From assembly GCA_040385825.1 (NCBI GenBank), contig JAZKGQ010000001.1:1-64000 (forward strand): a stretch of 64,000 nt of DNA, in the 5' to 3' direction. Below, in pieces: positions 36,517 to 47,547 of the stretch. The notes below the pieces were generated by a model that was not told where the DNA came from, did no database searches, and was given only the letters and a program-made list of their open reading frames with translations. A program made the translations under genes and the position numbers. The DNA is from JANNNF01 sp040385825. Lineage in GTDB: Bacteria > Pseudomonadota > Alphaproteobacteria > Rhodobacterales > Rhodobacteraceae. The first letter of the stretch is position 1, and each line of letters opens with the position of its first letter.

Positions 36517-38148
36517 ATGGGTTGCAAGGTGAGCATTGACACCAGCGAGATTGACGGCGTTCGGCGGCGCATGACAAGGCTGTATGACGTTTGCACAGCG
36601 TCCCTTTGCCTGACTGCGGGCGCAATCGTTGCAGGCGCGGCATTTGGAGATCCGGGGTCATTCCAGATAGCGTCTCGGGGTGACATCCTGGTGTTCGCCC
36701 TGATCCTTGCCGGCGGTCTTGGGTCCATTGTACCGGCGGTCCTCGTCAGGCGGCACAAGAAGATTGTCACCGAATTTGACGCTGTGGACAGGATATTCAA
36801 CCAGATCCTGAAAGAGAAAAGCTCTGCCGTCATCCGCAAGATGCTTGCCGGGTTGGAGAGCCGCCGTTCCGCAAGCCCGATCGTGGCCGACAGAATTCGG
36901 ACGCGCAGGATTGACGCACAGGCCCATCTGGATTTTGTCCTGCTTGCCGAGGAAAAGGACCGTGACAGGCGCGCAAGGATTGACAGGCTTGCCAGATTGG
37001 GCGCGGCCTTTTCAAGGATGCGCGCCTCATGCGCCAAGGCGCTCGGGGACAGGGCCAAGGCCATGCCCATCATGCGCGCACATCAGATCATTGCCGGGAA
37101 CACAAGGCTTTCCAGACAGCAGAGAAAAGCGCTTGACGACCAGTGGCAACACAGATCCGGGCGGTTGTCGTGGTGGGGAAGGATGACCACGGCAAAGCCG
37201 GACATGACCGGGCTTGATCGGCAGGTCGCAGATATGGAAACGGCCCGGTCACAGATCCAGCGGTCAAAAGACTTTGTTGCGGCGAAGGCTTCCCTGAATG
37301 AATTGCAAGAACGCGTTGCGCTGCGGCTTCGGGCGGCAGAAAGGGCGGCGCGCGCGTCGTTGCCACAGTCGCATCAGAAATCCTTCGATGCGCCAGCGAT
37401 CGCCGCATCCGCGTTCTGGCTTGGCGCCATGTCGATACCGGTTTCGGCTTGGGCGGATATTGTTCAGGCCGGAAATGTCTACGACGCTTTGCGGCGCGTC
37501 AGCAGCACTTATGCCGGAATGTCCGATGCCGATATCTGGACTTCCACCCTGTTCCTGCCGGCCGAAAGCCTTGCGGGCCTTACAAATCTTGCCAAGGGGG
37601 CCTATTTTGAAGCCCTTGTCGCGGCTGAAACGGGCGGCGAACTGTTCGCGAATTTCAACCATCCGGCAACCGACATCACGATAGATGGTGTCGAGTATCA
37701 GATCAAGGCGACCGACAGTGTAAGCTATATCGAGAGTGTGCCCGACGATATTCCCGTGATTGCGACGACTGAAGTGGCCTTTGAAACCGGGGCAATGGAT
37801 ATTGGCTACAGCAATCTTGATCTTGAACAGGCGATGGACCTGTCCCTTGGCGGAAGCGTGATCGATTTTGGCGATACGGCCGTTGACGCGGTTCTGACCG
37901 GCATCGGTGGCCTTGGCCTGCTGGCCACGATCAATGGCATCCGGCATGCCCATGGCACCTATTCCCGAAACGGGGATGCCGGTCAGGCCATCGCTGAAGG
38001 CGCCGGAGTTGCCATCATGGGAACGGCAAAGACATTTGTTGACAGCGCCGAACTTGCCTACAAGGTCGCAACGTCCCGGCCCAGCCGGATGGCAGGCCGT
38101 TGGACTGCCAGCGCTGCCCGCAGGATCAGCAGGGCAATCCGGGGCTAA
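36517..38148 (+). CDS. Unknown 543-residue membrane protein with a possible PD-(D/E)xK nuclease-like segment
   Basis: I do not recognise the family. Two membrane segments lie near the N-terminus (about residues 25-45 and 52-70). Charged, probably helical regions follow to about 290, then hydrophobic patches near 300 and 460-475. Residues 363-400 contain an acidic helix, GGELFANFNHP, and DITIDGVEYQIKATDS, with D386/D390 and Q395-x-K397. This spacing resembles a PD-(D/E)xK nuclease core with Gln in place of the usual acidic residue. Codon use is unlike the neighbours (AGG, AGA, more AT), which suggests acquisition by transfer. A GTG at 36529 is an alternative start. No partner gene was recognised nearby. 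Confidence 0.6.
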   Translation: MGCKVSIDTSEIDGVRRRMTRLYDVCTASLCLTAGAIVAGAAFGDPGSFQIASRGDILVFALILAGGLGSIVPAVLVRRHKKIVTEFDAVDRIFNQILKEKSSAVIRKMLAGLESRRSASPIVADRIRTRRIDAQAHLDFVLLAEEKDRDRRARIDRLARLGAAFSRMRASCAKALGDRAKAMPIMRAHQIIAGNTRLSRQQRKALDDQWQHRSGRLSWWGRMTTAKPDMTGLDRQVADMETARSQIQRSKDFVAAKASLNELQERVALRLRAAERAARASLPQSHQKSFDAPAIAASAFWLGAMSIPVSAWADIVQAGNVYDALRRVSSTYAGMSDADIWTSTLFLPAESLAGLTNLAKGAYFEALVAAETGGELFANFNHPATDITIDGVEYQIKATDSVSYIESVPDDIPVIATTEVAFETGAMDIGYSNLDLEQAMDLSLGGSVIDFGDTAVDAVLTGIGGLGLLATINGIRHAHGTYSRNGDAGQAIAEGAGVAIMGTAKTFVDSAELAYKVATSRPSRMAGRWTASAARRISRAIRG

Positions 38149-38187
38149 GGCCAACGCCTTCATCGGCTTTTCTTCGGACTTTGCCCC

Positions 38188-38208
38188 CCTTTACGCCGCC
38201 TTTACGCC
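38188..38208 (+). promoter_or_regulatory. Candidate KdpE operator upstream of kdp
   Basis: CCTTTACGCC occurs twice, at 38188-38197 and 38199-38208, in tandem with an 11-bp phase. The TTTAC-N6-TTTAC pattern resembles the direct-repeat KdpE site of enterobacteria. It lies about 80 bases before the first small kdp gene. Confidence 0.55.
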
Positions 38209-38283
38209 CTTCGCCCCGAACTCGAATGGCATCCTTACGGGCGCAGGGTCCACCCTGCGGGCTTCTGGAACGGAGTATCTGTG

Positions 38284-38367
38284 ATGCTTGACATGATGTA
38301 CCTCGCCCTCGGGGCCGGGGGGTTTGGTCTTTTTGCGCTGGCCGTGCGCCGGCTGGACAGGGTGTGA
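38284..38367 (+). CDS. 27-residue membrane peptide upstream of kdpF
   Basis: This tiny gene encodes one hydrophobic helix followed by a basic tail (AVRRLDRV). It is preceded by GGAG and ends one base before the kdpF start codon, so it is probably translated with the operon. Single-helix microproteins at this position are common near kdp operons, and it may be a KdpF-like accessory. Starts at 38293 or 38296 are also possible. Confidence 0.6.
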   Translation: MLDMMYLALGAGGFGLFALAVRRLDRV

Positions 38368-38368
38368 C

Positions 38369-38461
38369 ATGCCCCTGTTCGATCTGATCCTGGGCGCCGC
38401 CGTCACCGGGGCGCTGTTCGTGTATCTGGGGGCCGCCCTGCTGTGGCCGCACCGGTTTTGA
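38369..38461 (+). CDS. kdpF: KdpF: small subunit of the potassium ATPase
   Basis: This 30-residue single-helix protein (start MPLFDLILGAAVTGALF, end LLWPHRF) has the size and pattern of KdpF, which stabilises the KdpABC complex in the inner membrane. It lies 13 bases before kdpA. Confidence 0.82.
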   Translation: MPLFDLILGAAVTGALFVYLGAALLWPHRF

Positions 38462-38474
38462 CAGGGGCCATGCG

Positions 38475-40142
38475 ATGACATTGTTTTCCTATGCGCTGTA
38501 TTTCGGCGTGCTGGTGGGGGCTGCCCTTTGCCTCGCGGTCTGGATGGGCCGGGTGTATGACGGGCTGCCCGCCCTTGCCGGGATCGAGCGCCGCCTGCTG
38601 CGCGGCGCGGGGGTGGATCCTTCGCGCGACATGGGCTGGGCCGCCTATGCGATGGCGGTGCTGGCGTTCAATCTGGTGGGGTTCGGGGTGCTGTATGTGG
38701 TGCTGCGGGGGCAGGGCCTGTTGCCGCTGAACCCCGATGGCATTGGCGGCATGGCCCCTGACCTCGCCTTCAACACCACCATCAGTTTCGTGACCAACAC
38801 CAACTGGCAGGCCTATTCCGGCGAGGCGCAGCTTTCCTATCTGTCGCAGATGGCCGGGCTGACGGTGCAGAACTTTGTCAGTGCGGGCACGGGGATGGCG
38901 GTGGCCGTCGCGGTGATCAGGGGCTTTACAGCCGCAAAGGGCGCAACGCTTGGCAACTTCTGGTTGGACCTCACCCGGTCGGTGCTGTGGATCTTGCTGC
39001 CGCTGTCGGTGGTCCTTGCGCTGTTTCTGGCTTGGCAGGGCGTACCGCAGACGCTGCAAGGCGCTGTGACCGCCACCACGGTTGAAGGCGGCGAGCAGAT
39101 CATCGCGCGCGGGCCTGCTGCGGCGCAAATCGCCATCAAGCAGCTTGGCACCAATGGCGGCGGGTTCTTTGGCGTCAACTCGGCGCATCCGTTTGAAAAC
39201 CCGACGATTGCCTCGAACCTGGCGCAAAGCCTGTCGATCCTGCTGATCCCGGTGGCGTTCTGCTTTCTGTTTGGCCGCATGGCCGGGGACCGCCGGCAGG
39301 GCTGGGCGATCTTTGCCGCCATGGCGGTGATGTTTGCAGCAGGCCTTGCCGTGATCCATGTCTATGAGGTGGCGGGCAACCCATCCCTCGGCATCGGCGC
39401 CAACATGGAAGGCAAGGAGCAACGCTTTGGCGCGATGCTGTCGGCCTTGTGGGCGGCGTCGACCACGGCGGCATCGAACGGGTCGGTCAACGCGATGCAC
39501 GACAGTTTCATGCCGCTGTCCGGCCTTGTGATGATGGTATTCATGGCCATTGGCGAGGTGATCTTCGGCGGCGTCGGCGCGGGCCTGTATGGCATGCTGC
39601 TGTACGTCGTGCTGGCGGTGTTTCTGGCCGGGCTGATGGTGGGCCGCACGCCCGAATACCTGGGCCGCAAGATCGAGGCGCGCGAGGTGACGCTGGCGGT
39701 GCTGGCCTTCCTGTCGATGCCGTTGGGCATTCTGGTGGGGGGGGCGCTGGCCGCCACGGTGCCTGCCGCGCTGACCTCGGTGCAGGATGCGGGGCCGCAC
39801 GGGTTTGGCGAGATCCTCTATGCCTACAGCAGCGCCACCGGCAACAACGGGTCGGCGTTCGGCGGTTGGGGGGCTGCGAACCCGTGGAATACCACAGCTC
39901 TGGGTCTGGTGATGTTGCTGGGCCGCTATGCGATCATCGTGCCGCTGCTGGCGATTGCGGGGTCGATGATCCGCAAACCGAAATCGGCCACCACCAGCGG
40001 CAGCTTCCCTACTCACGGCCCGCTGTTTGTAACGCTGTTGGTCCTGACCGTGCTGATCCTTGGCGCGCTGACCTTCTTTCCCGTCCTAGCCCTTGGCCCC
40101 GTCGCGGAAGAAACCGCGCGCATGGCCGGGCAGAGCTTTTGA
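38475..40142 (+). CDS. kdpA: KdpA: potassium-binding channel-like subunit
   Basis: This 555-residue membrane protein has four pore-loop repeats derived from potassium channels, with selectivity-filter-like segments such as [34 protein letters not shown], and GNNGSAFGG. Length and motifs are standard. It takes up K+ under limitation, driven by KdpB. Confidence 0.97.
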   Translation: MTLFSYALYFGVLVGAALCLAVWMGRVYDGLPALAGIERRLLRGAGVDPSRDMGWAAYAMAVLAFNLVGFGVLYVVLRGQGLLPLNPDGIGGMAPDLAFNTTISFVTNTNWQAYSGEAQLSYLSQMAGLTVQNFVSAGTGMAVAVAVIRGFTAAKGATLGNFWLDLTRSVLWILLPLSVVLALFLAWQGVPQTLQGAVTATTVEGGEQIIARGPAAAQIAIKQLGTNGGGFFGVNSAHPFENPTIASNLAQSLSILLIPVAFCFLFGRMAGDRRQGWAIFAAMAVMFAAGLAVIHVYEVAGNPSLGIGANMEGKEQRFGAMLSALWAASTTAASNGSVNAMHDSFMPLSGLVMMVFMAIGEVIFGGVGAGLYGMLLYVVLAVFLAGLMVGRTPEYLGRKIEAREVTLAVLAFLSMPLGILVGGALAATVPAALTSVQDAGPHGFGEILYAYSSATGNNGSAFGGWGAANPWNTTALGLVMLLGRYAIIVPLLAIAGSMIRKPKSATTSGSFPTHGPLFVTLLVLTVLILGALTFFPVLALGPVAEETARMAGQSF

Positions 40143-40150
40143 GGCATCCC

Positions 40151-42187
40151 ATGATCCGAGATGACAAAGCGGCCGCTATGTCCGGCCTTTACATGGCGGC
40201 GGTTCGCCAGAGCGTGACCAAACTGGATCCGCGCACCCTGTGGCGCAACCCGGTGATGTTCGTCACCGCCATTGTGGCCGCCATGACCACGGTGCTGGGC
40301 CTGCGCGATCTGGCATCCGGCACGGCAGGCGCGGGTGTGGCGTTGCACATCGCGGTCTGGCTGTGGCTCTGTGTGCTGTTTGCCAACTTTGCCGAAGGTC
40401 TGGCCGAAGGCCGGGGCCGCGCGCGGGCTGATACGCTGCGGGCGACCAAATCGGAAACCCGCGTGCGGGTGCTGGCCGACCCCGACGCCGACCCCGCGAC
40501 GGCCAGCGAGGTTGTCTCGACCACCCTGCGCGCCGGGCAGTTCGTCTACATCGCGGCGGGCGACATCGTGCCCACCGACGGCGAGGTGCTGCGCGGCATG
40601 GCATCCGTCAACGAAAGCGCCATCACGGGCGAGTCTGCCCCGGTGATCCGCGAGGCCGGGGGGGACCGGTCGTCGCTGACCGGCGGCACCACCATCGCCT
40701 CGGACTGGGTGGTGATGCAGGTGACGGCCGATCCGGGGAAAAGTTTCCTTGACCGGATGATCGCGCTGGTCGAAGGGGCGGAAAGGCAAAAGACCCCGAA
40801 CGAGATTGCGCTGAACATCCTGCTGGTCGGCCTTACGCTGATCTTCCTGTTCGTCGTCGTCACCCTGCCAGCTTTTGCCAGCTATTCCGGCACGGTGATC
40901 CCGGTGGTGACACTCGCGGCGCTGTTCGTGACGCTGATCCCCACCACCATCGGCGGGTTGTTGTCGGCCATCGGCATCGCGGGCATGGACCGGCTGGTGA
41001 AGGCCAATGTCATCGCCAAATCGGGCCGCGCAGTCGAGGCGGCTGGCGATGTGGACACGCTGCTGCTGGACAAGACCGGGACCATCACCTTTGGCAACCG
41101 GCAAGCCTTCGCGTTGATCGCAGGCGCAGGGGTTGATGCGCGCAGGCTGGCCGAGGCGGCGGCGCTGGCCTCGCTGGCCGATGAGACGCCCGAAGGCAAA
41201 TCCATCGTGGAAAAGGCGCGCGAGATGCTGGGCAGCGTGCCCGCCATGCCCGCAGGGGCCGCGTTTGTGCCGTTCACCGCACAGACCCGGCTGTCGGGGC
41301 TGGACCTGACCGATGGTCGGCGGTTCCGCAAAGGGGCGATTGATGCGGTGATCCGGCTGACCGGGCAAACCCCGCCGGGTGCGCTTGCCGCACAGGTCGA
41401 TGCGATTGCGCGGTCGGGTGGCACGCCGCTGCTGGTGGCGGAAGGCGCGCAGATCCTGGGCGTGGTGCATCTGAAAGACATCGTGAAACCCGGCGTGCGG
41501 ACGCGGTTTGCCGAGTTGCGCGCCATGGGCATCCGCACGGTGATGATCACCGGCGACAACCCGCTGACCGCCGCCGCGATTGCCGCCGAGGCCGGGGTGG
41601 ATGACTTTCTGGCCGAAGCCACGCCCGAGATGAAGCTGGACCTGATCCGCCGCGAACAGGCGGGCGGGCGGCTGGTGGCGATGTGCGGCGACGGGTCGAA
41701 CGATGCGCCAGCACTTGCGCAGGCCGATGTGGGGGTGGCGATGAATTCCGGCACATCCGCCGCGAAAGAGGCCGCCAACCTGATCGATCTGGACAGCGAC
41801 CCCACCAAGCTGATCGAGGTGGTTCTGGTGGGCAAACAACTGCTGATCTCGCGCGGCGCGCTGACCACCTTCAGCATTGCCAACGATGTGGCGAAATACT
41901 TTGCCGTGCTGCCTGCCATTTTCGTTGCGGCCTATCCGGGGCTGGGGGTGCTGAACATCATGGGGCTGGCCTCGCCCACCTCGGCCATCCTGTCGGCGGT
42001 GATCTTCAACGCGCTGATCCTGGCGGCCCTGGTGCCGCTGGCGCTGCGCGGGGTGCAATACAAACCCGCCAGCGCCGCCGCCCTGCTGCGCCGCAATCTG
42101 GCGGTCTACGGTCTGGGCGGAATGATCGTGCCCTTTGTCGGCATCAAGGCGATCGACCTGTGCCTTGTCGCCCTGAACCTGACCTGA
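40151..42187 (+). CDS. kdpB: KdpB: P-type ATPase subunit
   Basis: This 678-residue P-type ATPase carries the phosphorylation motif [13 protein letters not shown], the ESAPVIRE actuator segment just after TGE, and the hinge [25 protein letters not shown]. It hydrolyses ATP for K+ import through KdpA. The open frame runs upstream to 39449 within kdpA, but 40151 is the true start, nine bases after kdpA. Confidence 0.97.
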   Translation: MIRDDKAAAMSGLYMAAVRQSVTKLDPRTLWRNPVMFVTAIVAAMTTVLGLRDLASGTAGAGVALHIAVWLWLCVLFANFAEGLAEGRGRARADTLRATKSETRVRVLADPDADPATASEVVSTTLRAGQFVYIAAGDIVPTDGEVLRGMASVNESAITGESAPVIREAGGDRSSLTGGTTIASDWVVMQVTADPGKSFLDRMIALVEGAERQKTPNEIALNILLVGLTLIFLFVVVTLPAFASYSGTVIPVVTLAALFVTLIPTTIGGLLSAIGIAGMDRLVKANVIAKSGRAVEAAGDVDTLLLDKTGTITFGNRQAFALIAGAGVDARRLAEAAALASLADETPEGKSIVEKAREMLGSVPAMPAGAAFVPFTAQTRLSGLDLTDGRRFRKGAIDAVIRLTGQTPPGALAAQVDAIARSGGTPLLVAEGAQILGVVHLKDIVKPGVRTRFAELRAMGIRTVMITGDNPLTAAAIAAEAGVDDFLAEATPEMKLDLIRREQAGGRLVAMCGDGSNDAPALAQADVGVAMNSGTSAAKEAANLIDLDSDPTKLIEVVLVGKQLLISRGALTTFSIANDVAKYFAVLPAIFVAAYPGLGVLNIMGLASPTSAILSAVIFNALILAALVPLALRGVQYKPASAAALLRRNLAVYGLGGMIVPFVGIKAIDLCLVALNLT

Positions 42188-42195
42188 CGGCCCAT

Positions 42196-42281
42196 CCTCC
42201 CCACACTGGGGGAGGGGACGCACCTTTCCTGCTCGCCTGCCCTTCGACCCGAACGCCTCCCCTCCCCCTGGTGGGGAGGGG
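42196..42281. repeat. Two G/C-run hairpins in the kdpB-kdpC gap
   Basis: CCTCCCC/GGGGAGG arms lie at 42196-42215 and CCCCTCCCC/GGGGAGGGG arms at 42259-42281. These interrupt an otherwise tight operon with a 138-base gap. Similar CTCCCC...GGGGAG hairpins are dispersed intergenic elements in many alphaproteobacterial genomes, so this may be an inserted repeat. Confidence 0.65.
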
Positions 42282-42325
42282 CCGGGTGGGGGGGCAGCGG
42301 CGCAACACTCAAAGGAAACCAGCCC

Positions 42326-42892
42326 ATGCTGACCCACCTTCGCCCCGCCATCACCCTGACCGTGATGTTCACCCTGCTGACCGGCCTTGCCTATCCGCTG
42401 GCCATCACCGGCGCGGCCCAAAGCCTGTTCCCTGCCGCCGCAAATGGCAGTCTTGTCCTGCGCGGCGACACGGTGATCGGATCATCGCTTGTCGCGCAAG
42501 CCTTCACCGGTCCGGGCTATCTGCACCCCCGCCCCTCGGCCAGCGGCTGGAATGCTGCCGCAACCGGGGCGTCGAACCTTGGTCCGACCTCGGCTGCACT
42601 GATCGCCACGGTGGCCGAACGCCGCGCGGCGTGGGAGGCGCTGAACGGCCAATCCGCCCCGATCGATGCCGTCACCGCCTCGGGGTCGGGTCTGGACCCT
42701 GACATCAGCCCGGAAACCGCGCTGGCGCAGGCCGGGCGCATCGCCGCCGCCCGTGGGGCGGACGTGGCCGCCATCCGCGCGCTGATCGAGGCGGCAACTG
42801 TTGGCCGAACGCTCTGGCTATTCGGCGAGCCACGCGTGAATGTGCTGGAAACCAACCTCGCCCTTGACGCAGCGTTTCCGAAACCGGAATGA
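42326..42892 (+). CDS. kdpC: KdpC: accessory subunit of the potassium ATPase
   Basis: This 188-residue protein has one N-terminal membrane helix ([21 protein letters not shown]) and a periplasmic domain with the family stretch [13 protein letters not shown]. It assembles with KdpA and KdpB. The stop overlaps kdpD by four bases. Confidence 0.95.
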   Translation: MLTHLRPAITLTVMFTLLTGLAYPLAITGAAQSLFPAAANGSLVLRGDTVIGSSLVAQAFTGPGYLHPRPSASGWNAAATGASNLGPTSAALIATVAERRAAWEALNGQSAPIDAVTASGSGLDPDISPETALAQAGRIAAARGADVAAIRALIEAATVGRTLWLFGEPRVNVLETNLALDAAFPKPE

Positions 42893-45585
42893 CCCATGAC
42901 GCCGACATCCGCCCTTCGCCCGACGCGCTGCTGACGCAGGCCGCGCGGATCGGGCGTGGGCGGCTGAAAATCTTCATCGGGGCGGCGCCGGGGGTCGGCA
43001 AGACCTGGGCCATGCTGGACGACGCGCACCGCAAACATGCAGACGGCGTCGATGTGCTGGCCGCGCTGATCGAAACCCATGGCCGGGCCGAAACCCAGGC
43101 CAAGCTGGCGGACCTGCCGCCACTCGCGCGCAAACCCGTGATCTACAAGGGCCGCGCCCTGACCGAACTGGATCTGGACGGGCTGTTGGCACGCCGCCCC
43201 GCGCTTGCCCTGATCGACGAGCTGGCCCACACCAACGCAGAAGGCGGCCGCCATGAAAAACGCTGGCAGGATGTCGAGGAAGTGCTGGCCGCCGGCATCG
43301 ACGTGTTCACCACCCTGAACATCCAGCATATCGAGACGCTGAACGAAACCGTCGCCCGCATCACCGGGGTCAGGGTGCGCGAAACCGTGCCCGACCTTGT
43401 GCTGGCCATGGCGGATGAGATCGAGCTTGTCGACATTCCCCCGGACGAATTGCTGGAACGCCTGCGGCAGGGCAAAGTCTATCCCGCCGATCAGGCGGCC
43501 CGTGCGCTGACCAGCTTTTTTGCCAAGGGCAACCTGACCGCCCTGCGCGAACTGGCGCTGCGCGCCGCCGCCGACCGGGTGGATGCGCAACTGCGCGAAC
43601 ATATGGCCGCGAACGCGATTGCCGGGCCGTGGCCGACGCAGGACCGCATTCTGGTTTGTGTCAACGAAAGCCCCGCTGCGCGTGAGGCGATCCGGGTGGC
43701 CAAACGCTCTGCCGACCGTGCCCGCGCGGAATGGATCGCGCTGAACGTCACGCAGGCCCGGTTCGAGGCGCTGCCCGATGCCGACAAGGACCGGCTGGCC
43801 GGAACGCTGCGGCTTGCGGAACGTCTGGGGGCAGAGCTTGCCACGCTGGAGGCCGAACGCGACGTGGCGCAGGCGATCCTGTCCTATGCCGCAGACCGCA
43901 ATGTGAAGCGCATCGTGATCGGCCGGCCGCGCCCGCGCCCGTTCTGGGCGCGCCTCACGACCGAAGACGTGGCGGCAGGTCTTCTGCGCCAATCCGGGCA
44001 GTTCGAGATCACCCTTGCCGCCGCGCCGGATGAACGCGGAACGCAGGCGGGCTGGCATCTGCCGCAAGTGGCGCGCGACCCCCTTGCCTGGGCCGAGGCC
44101 GGGCTGGCCGTCGCGCTTGCCTCGGCCTGTTCCTATGCCGCCGAGCAGTTGTTCCCGGTCGCCAGCCTGTCGGTGATCTACATGACGGCTGTGGTCGTGG
44201 TGGCCAGCCGCAGGGGGCTTGGCCCCGCGATGGCGACGGCGGTTCTGGGGTTTTTCGCCTACAATTACCTGTTCACCGAACCCCGCTTTTCCTTTCAGGT
44301 GTCACGGCAGGGTGAGTTGCTGACGCTTGGCCTGTTCCTTGTGGCCTCGCTGATCACCGGCAATCTGGCGGCACGGCTGCGCGCCCGCATCACCGCGCAG
44401 ACCGCCATCGCCGAGCGGACGAACAAGCTCTATGACTTCAGCCGGCGCATCGCGGCGGCGGCCACGGCGGATGATGTGATCTGGGCCTCGGTCAGCCATG
44501 TGGCCACGACCCTGCGCTGCGAAACCGTGTTGCTGATGCCGGGGCAGGGCGGCGATCTGGCGGTGGTCGGCGGCTTTCCCCCCGAGGACCGGTTGCAGAT
44601 CCGCGACCAGTCGGCCGCACAATTCGCCTGGGACAAGGGCCAGCCCGCCGGGGCGGGGTCCGACACCCTGCCGACCGCGCGCTGGTTCTTTCTGCCGCTG
44701 GTCGCGGGCGACCGCCGCCTGGGCGTGCTGGGCATTGCCGAGGCCGAGGATCACCGCTTTGCCCGCACCGACCACCGCCTGTTGCAGGCGCTGGTCGGGC
44801 AGATCGCCCTGGCGCTGGAACGGCTGCGCCTGACCGAGGCCCTGTCCGAAACCCGGCTGGTGGCCGAAACCGACCGGCTGCGCACCGCGCTCTTGTCCTC
44901 GGTCAGCCATGATCTGCGCACGCCGCTGGTCACCATCATCGGGGCGGCGGGCAGTCTGGCCGACACGCCGGGCCTGCCCGCACTGGCCCGGCAGGATCTG
45001 GCCGAAAACATCCGCGAAGAAGGCGAGCGGCTGGACCGCTATGTGCAGAACCTGCTGGACATGACCCGGCTGGGCCATGGGGCCTTGCGGCCAAGGCTGG
45101 CCCCGCTGGATCTGGCAGACCTGATCGGCAGCGCCCGCCACCGCCTGCGCGCGCCGCTGCGGGCGCATCAAGTGACCGCCGATCTGCCCGACGCCTTGCC
45201 GCTGGTGCGGGCGGATGGGGTGCTGCTGGAACAGGTGCTGGTCAATGTGCTGGACAACGCCGCCAAATACGCCCCCGCCGGATCGGCCATCGTGCTGACC
45301 GCCCGCGAGGCGGGGGCATTTGTCGACCTGTCGATCACCGACTCCGGCCCCGGCATTCCGCCCGATGAACATGCCCGCGTGTTCGACATGTTCTACCGCG
45401 TCAATGAAGGAGACCGTCAGCGCGCCGGAACCGGGCTGGGCCTTGCGATCTGCAAAGGGCTGACCGAGGCCATGGGCGGCACCATACGCGCAGAATCCGG
45501 CCGGGCCGAGACGGCCTCGCCAGATGGCACCGGCACGCGTATCGTGCTGTCCTTGCCGCTGTACACCCCCGAGACTTCTGCATGA
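42889..45585 (+). CDS. kdpD: KdpD: turgor/potassium-sensing histidine kinase
   Basis: This 898-residue sensor kinase has the KdpD N-terminal domain ([18 protein letters not shown] with a Walker A box, then IDELAHTN), a universal-stress-like domain (about residues 245-370), four close membrane helices (about 395-500), a GAF-like region, and a kinase core ([21 protein letters not shown] with the phospho-His; [12 protein letters not shown]). It responds to K+ limitation and phosphorylates KdpE, encoded next with a four-base overlap. Confidence 0.96.
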   Translation: MTHDADIRPSPDALLTQAARIGRGRLKIFIGAAPGVGKTWAMLDDAHRKHADGVDVLAALIETHGRAETQAKLADLPPLARKPVIYKGRALTELDLDGLLARRPALALIDELAHTNAEGGRHEKRWQDVEEVLAAGIDVFTTLNIQHIETLNETVARITGVRVRETVPDLVLAMADEIELVDIPPDELLERLRQGKVYPADQAARALTSFFAKGNLTALRELALRAAADRVDAQLREHMAANAIAGPWPTQDRILVCVNESPAAREAIRVAKRSADRARAEWIALNVTQARFEALPDADKDRLAGTLRLAERLGAELATLEAERDVAQAILSYAADRNVKRIVIGRPRPRPFWARLTTEDVAAGLLRQSGQFEITLAAAPDERGTQAGWHLPQVARDPLAWAEAGLAVALASACSYAAEQLFPVASLSVIYMTAVVVVASRRGLGPAMATAVLGFFAYNYLFTEPRFSFQVSRQGELLTLGLFLVASLITGNLAARLRARITAQTAIAERTNKLYDFSRRIAAAATADDVIWASVSHVATTLRCETVLLMPGQGGDLAVVGGFPPEDRLQIRDQSAAQFAWDKGQPAGAGSDTLPTARWFFLPLVAGDRRLGVLGIAEAEDHRFARTDHRLLQALVGQIALALERLRLTEALSETRLVAETDRLRTALLSSVSHDLRTPLVTIIGAAGSLADTPGLPALARQDLAENIREEGERLDRYVQNLLDMTRLGHGALRPRLAPLDLADLIGSARHRLRAPLRAHQVTADLPDALPLVRADGVLLEQVLVNVLDNAAKYAPAGSAIVLTAREAGAFVDLSITDSGPGIPPDEHARVFDMFYRVNEGDRQRAGTGLGLAICKGLTEAMGGTIRAESGRAETASPDGTGTRIVLSLPLYTPETSA

Positions 45586-46268
45586 CCCCGACGCGTATCC
45601 TGATCATCGACGACGAAGCCCCGATCCGCCGCTTTCTGCGCGTGCCGCTGGAGGCCGAGGGCCATGGCGTGATCGAGGCCGCAACCGCCCGTGACGGCAT
45701 TCTGGCCGTGGCGCGCGAGGCACCGGGGCTGGTGATCCTGGACCTTGGCCTGCCCGATGCCGACGGGCTGACCGTGCTGCGCGAAATCCGCGGCTGGTCG
45801 CAGGTGCCGGTGCTGGTGCTGTCGGTGCGGGCGGACGAGGCGGGCAAGGTGGCGGCGCTGGATGCGGGCGCGCAGGATTATGTGGTCAAACCCTTTGGCA
45901 TGAAGGAACTGCTGGCCCGCATCCGCAGCCTGTTGCGCGACCGGGCCGGCGCGGCGCAGGGGCCGGTGGTGATCACGCTGGCCGACCTGCGCATCGACCC
46001 CGCCAACCACAGTTGCACCCAGGGCGGTCTGCCGCTGCACCTGACGCGGCGCGAGTTCGATCTGCTGTGGATGCTGGCCAGCCATGCCGGGCGGCTGGTG
46101 ACGCAGGGGCTGATCCTCAAGGCGCTCTGGGGTCCGGCGCATCTGGACGACAGCCAGTATCTGCGCGTCTACATCCGTCAGTTGCGCCAGAAACTGGGCG
46201 ATGATGCCGCCAACCCGCGCTATATCATGACCGAACCGGGCATCGGCTATCGGTTCATCGCCGAATAG
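45582..46268 (+). CDS. kdpE: KdpE: response regulator of kdp
   Basis: This 228-residue OmpR-type regulator has a receiver ([12 protein letters not shown], phospho-Asp in [13 protein letters not shown], conserved Lys in YVVKPFG) and a winged-helix DNA-binding domain ([31 protein letters not shown]). It activates kdp transcription, probably through the repeat at 38188-38208. Confidence 0.96.
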   Translation: MTPTRILIIDDEAPIRRFLRVPLEAEGHGVIEAATARDGILAVAREAPGLVILDLGLPDADGLTVLREIRGWSQVPVLVLSVRADEAGKVAALDAGAQDYVVKPFGMKELLARIRSLLRDRAGAAQGPVVITLADLRIDPANHSCTQGGLPLHLTRREFDLLWMLASHAGRLVTQGLILKALWGPAHLDDSQYLRVYIRQLRQKLGDDAANPRYIMTEPGIGYRFIAE

Positions 46269-46428
46269 CCGGGCCTGTGGCCGCCCCGCACATACCCCCG
46301 CCGTATCCATCCAGAATGGACCAATGAACCCGCCCGCAGCGGGGCCGGGTTGCTAGGGTGGAACCCGTCGGGACGGCAGGCCGCAGCCCCAGATCCGGCC
46401 CCCGCCCGACCCATGAAGGAACCCCGCC

Positions 46429-47514
46429 ATGCCGCCGCCCCCGTCGTTCTTTCTGCCCGAGTTCCGCTGGCAGGGTGCTGCCGTCAGCGTGCGCTTTGCC
46501 CCCGGTGCCCTGCGCCTTGTCGCCGAGGAGGTCACGGCCCTGAACGGCCGCCGCGCGCTGGTGCTGACCACGCTGGACCAGGCCGACAGCGGGGCGGCGC
46601 TGGCGGCGCATCTGGGCGGGCTGGCGGCGGGGCAGTTTGCCGGGGCGGTGATGCACACGCCTGCCGATGTGACCGACCGGGCGATGGCCGTGCTGGCGGA
46701 CGCACGGGCCGATTGTCTGGTCGCCATCGGCGGCGGGTCGACCATCGGCCTGTGCAAGGCGCTGGCGCTGCGCACCGGCCTGCCGCAGATCGTCGTGCCC
46801 ACCACCTTTGCCGGGTCCGAGGCCACGCCCATTCTGGGCCAGACCGAAAACGGCGAAAAGACCACGCTGACCGATGCGCGGGTGCGCCCGGCGGCGATCC
46901 TGTATGACCCCGACCTGATCTGCACCCTGCCGCCTGCCATGGCGGTGTCCAGCGCGCTGAACGCCATCGCCCATGCCGCCGAGGGTCTTTATGCCCGCGA
47001 CCGCAACCCGGTGTCGTCGCTGATGGCGGTCGAAGGCATCCGCGCCTTCGTGTCGGCGCTGCCGGCCGTGCTGGCCGATCCCGCCAATCGCACCGCCTGG
47101 GCCGAAGGGCAATATGGCGCCTGGCTATGCGGCACCGTGCTGGGGCAGGTCGGCATGGCGCTGCATCACAAGCTTTGCCATGTGCTGGGCGGGGCGTTCA
47201 ACCTGCCCCACGCCGAAACCCACGCGGTGATCCTGCCGCATGCCATCGCCTGCAACGAGGCCGCGGTGCCCGACCTGCTGGCCCCGCTGGCCGCCCTGTT
47301 CGGCACCGCGACGGCGGCAGAGGGGCTGGCGCGGTTTGCCCGCTCGCTTGGGGCGCCCACGTCGCTGCGCGGGCTTGGCCTGCGCGAGGATCAACTGGAC
47401 CGCGCCGAAGAGCTTGCCCTGCAACGCCCTTACTGGAACCCGCGCCCGCTGGACCCCGCCACCCTGCGCGGCCTGCTGCGCCGGGCCTGGGCGGGCGACG
47501 CCCCCACCCCTTGA
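46429..47514 (+). CDS. Maleylacetate reductase
   Basis: This iron-containing alcohol dehydrogenase-family enzyme of 361 residues reduces maleylacetate to 3-oxoadipate with NAD(P)H. It has the nucleotide segment DCLVAIGGGSTIGLCKALAL and the motif VVPTTFAGSEATPILG. Metal ligands fit HVLGGAFNLPHAETHAVILPH. It is followed by a hydroxyquinol dioxygenase, which produces its substrate, so the pair completes lower aromatic ring cleavage. Confidence 0.9.
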   Translation: MPPPPSFFLPEFRWQGAAVSVRFAPGALRLVAEEVTALNGRRALVLTTLDQADSGAALAAHLGGLAAGQFAGAVMHTPADVTDRAMAVLADARADCLVAIGGGSTIGLCKALALRTGLPQIVVPTTFAGSEATPILGQTENGEKTTLTDARVRPAAILYDPDLICTLPPAMAVSSALNAIAHAAEGLYARDRNPVSSLMAVEGIRAFVSALPAVLADPANRTAWAEGQYGAWLCGTVLGQVGMALHHKLCHVLGGAFNLPHAETHAVILPHAIACNEAAVPDLLAPLAALFGTATAAEGLARFARSLGAPTSLRGLGLREDQLDRAEELALQRPYWNPRPLDPATLRGLLRRAWAGDAPTP

Positions 47515-47547
47515 TGCCCCCCCCTGATGCCCCATTCCGGAGGAACG

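Noticed and set aside
39449..40150. KdpB starting inside kdpA
   Set aside because: The extra 234 codons are an out-of-frame reading of kdpA. The true start follows the kdpA stop by nine bases.
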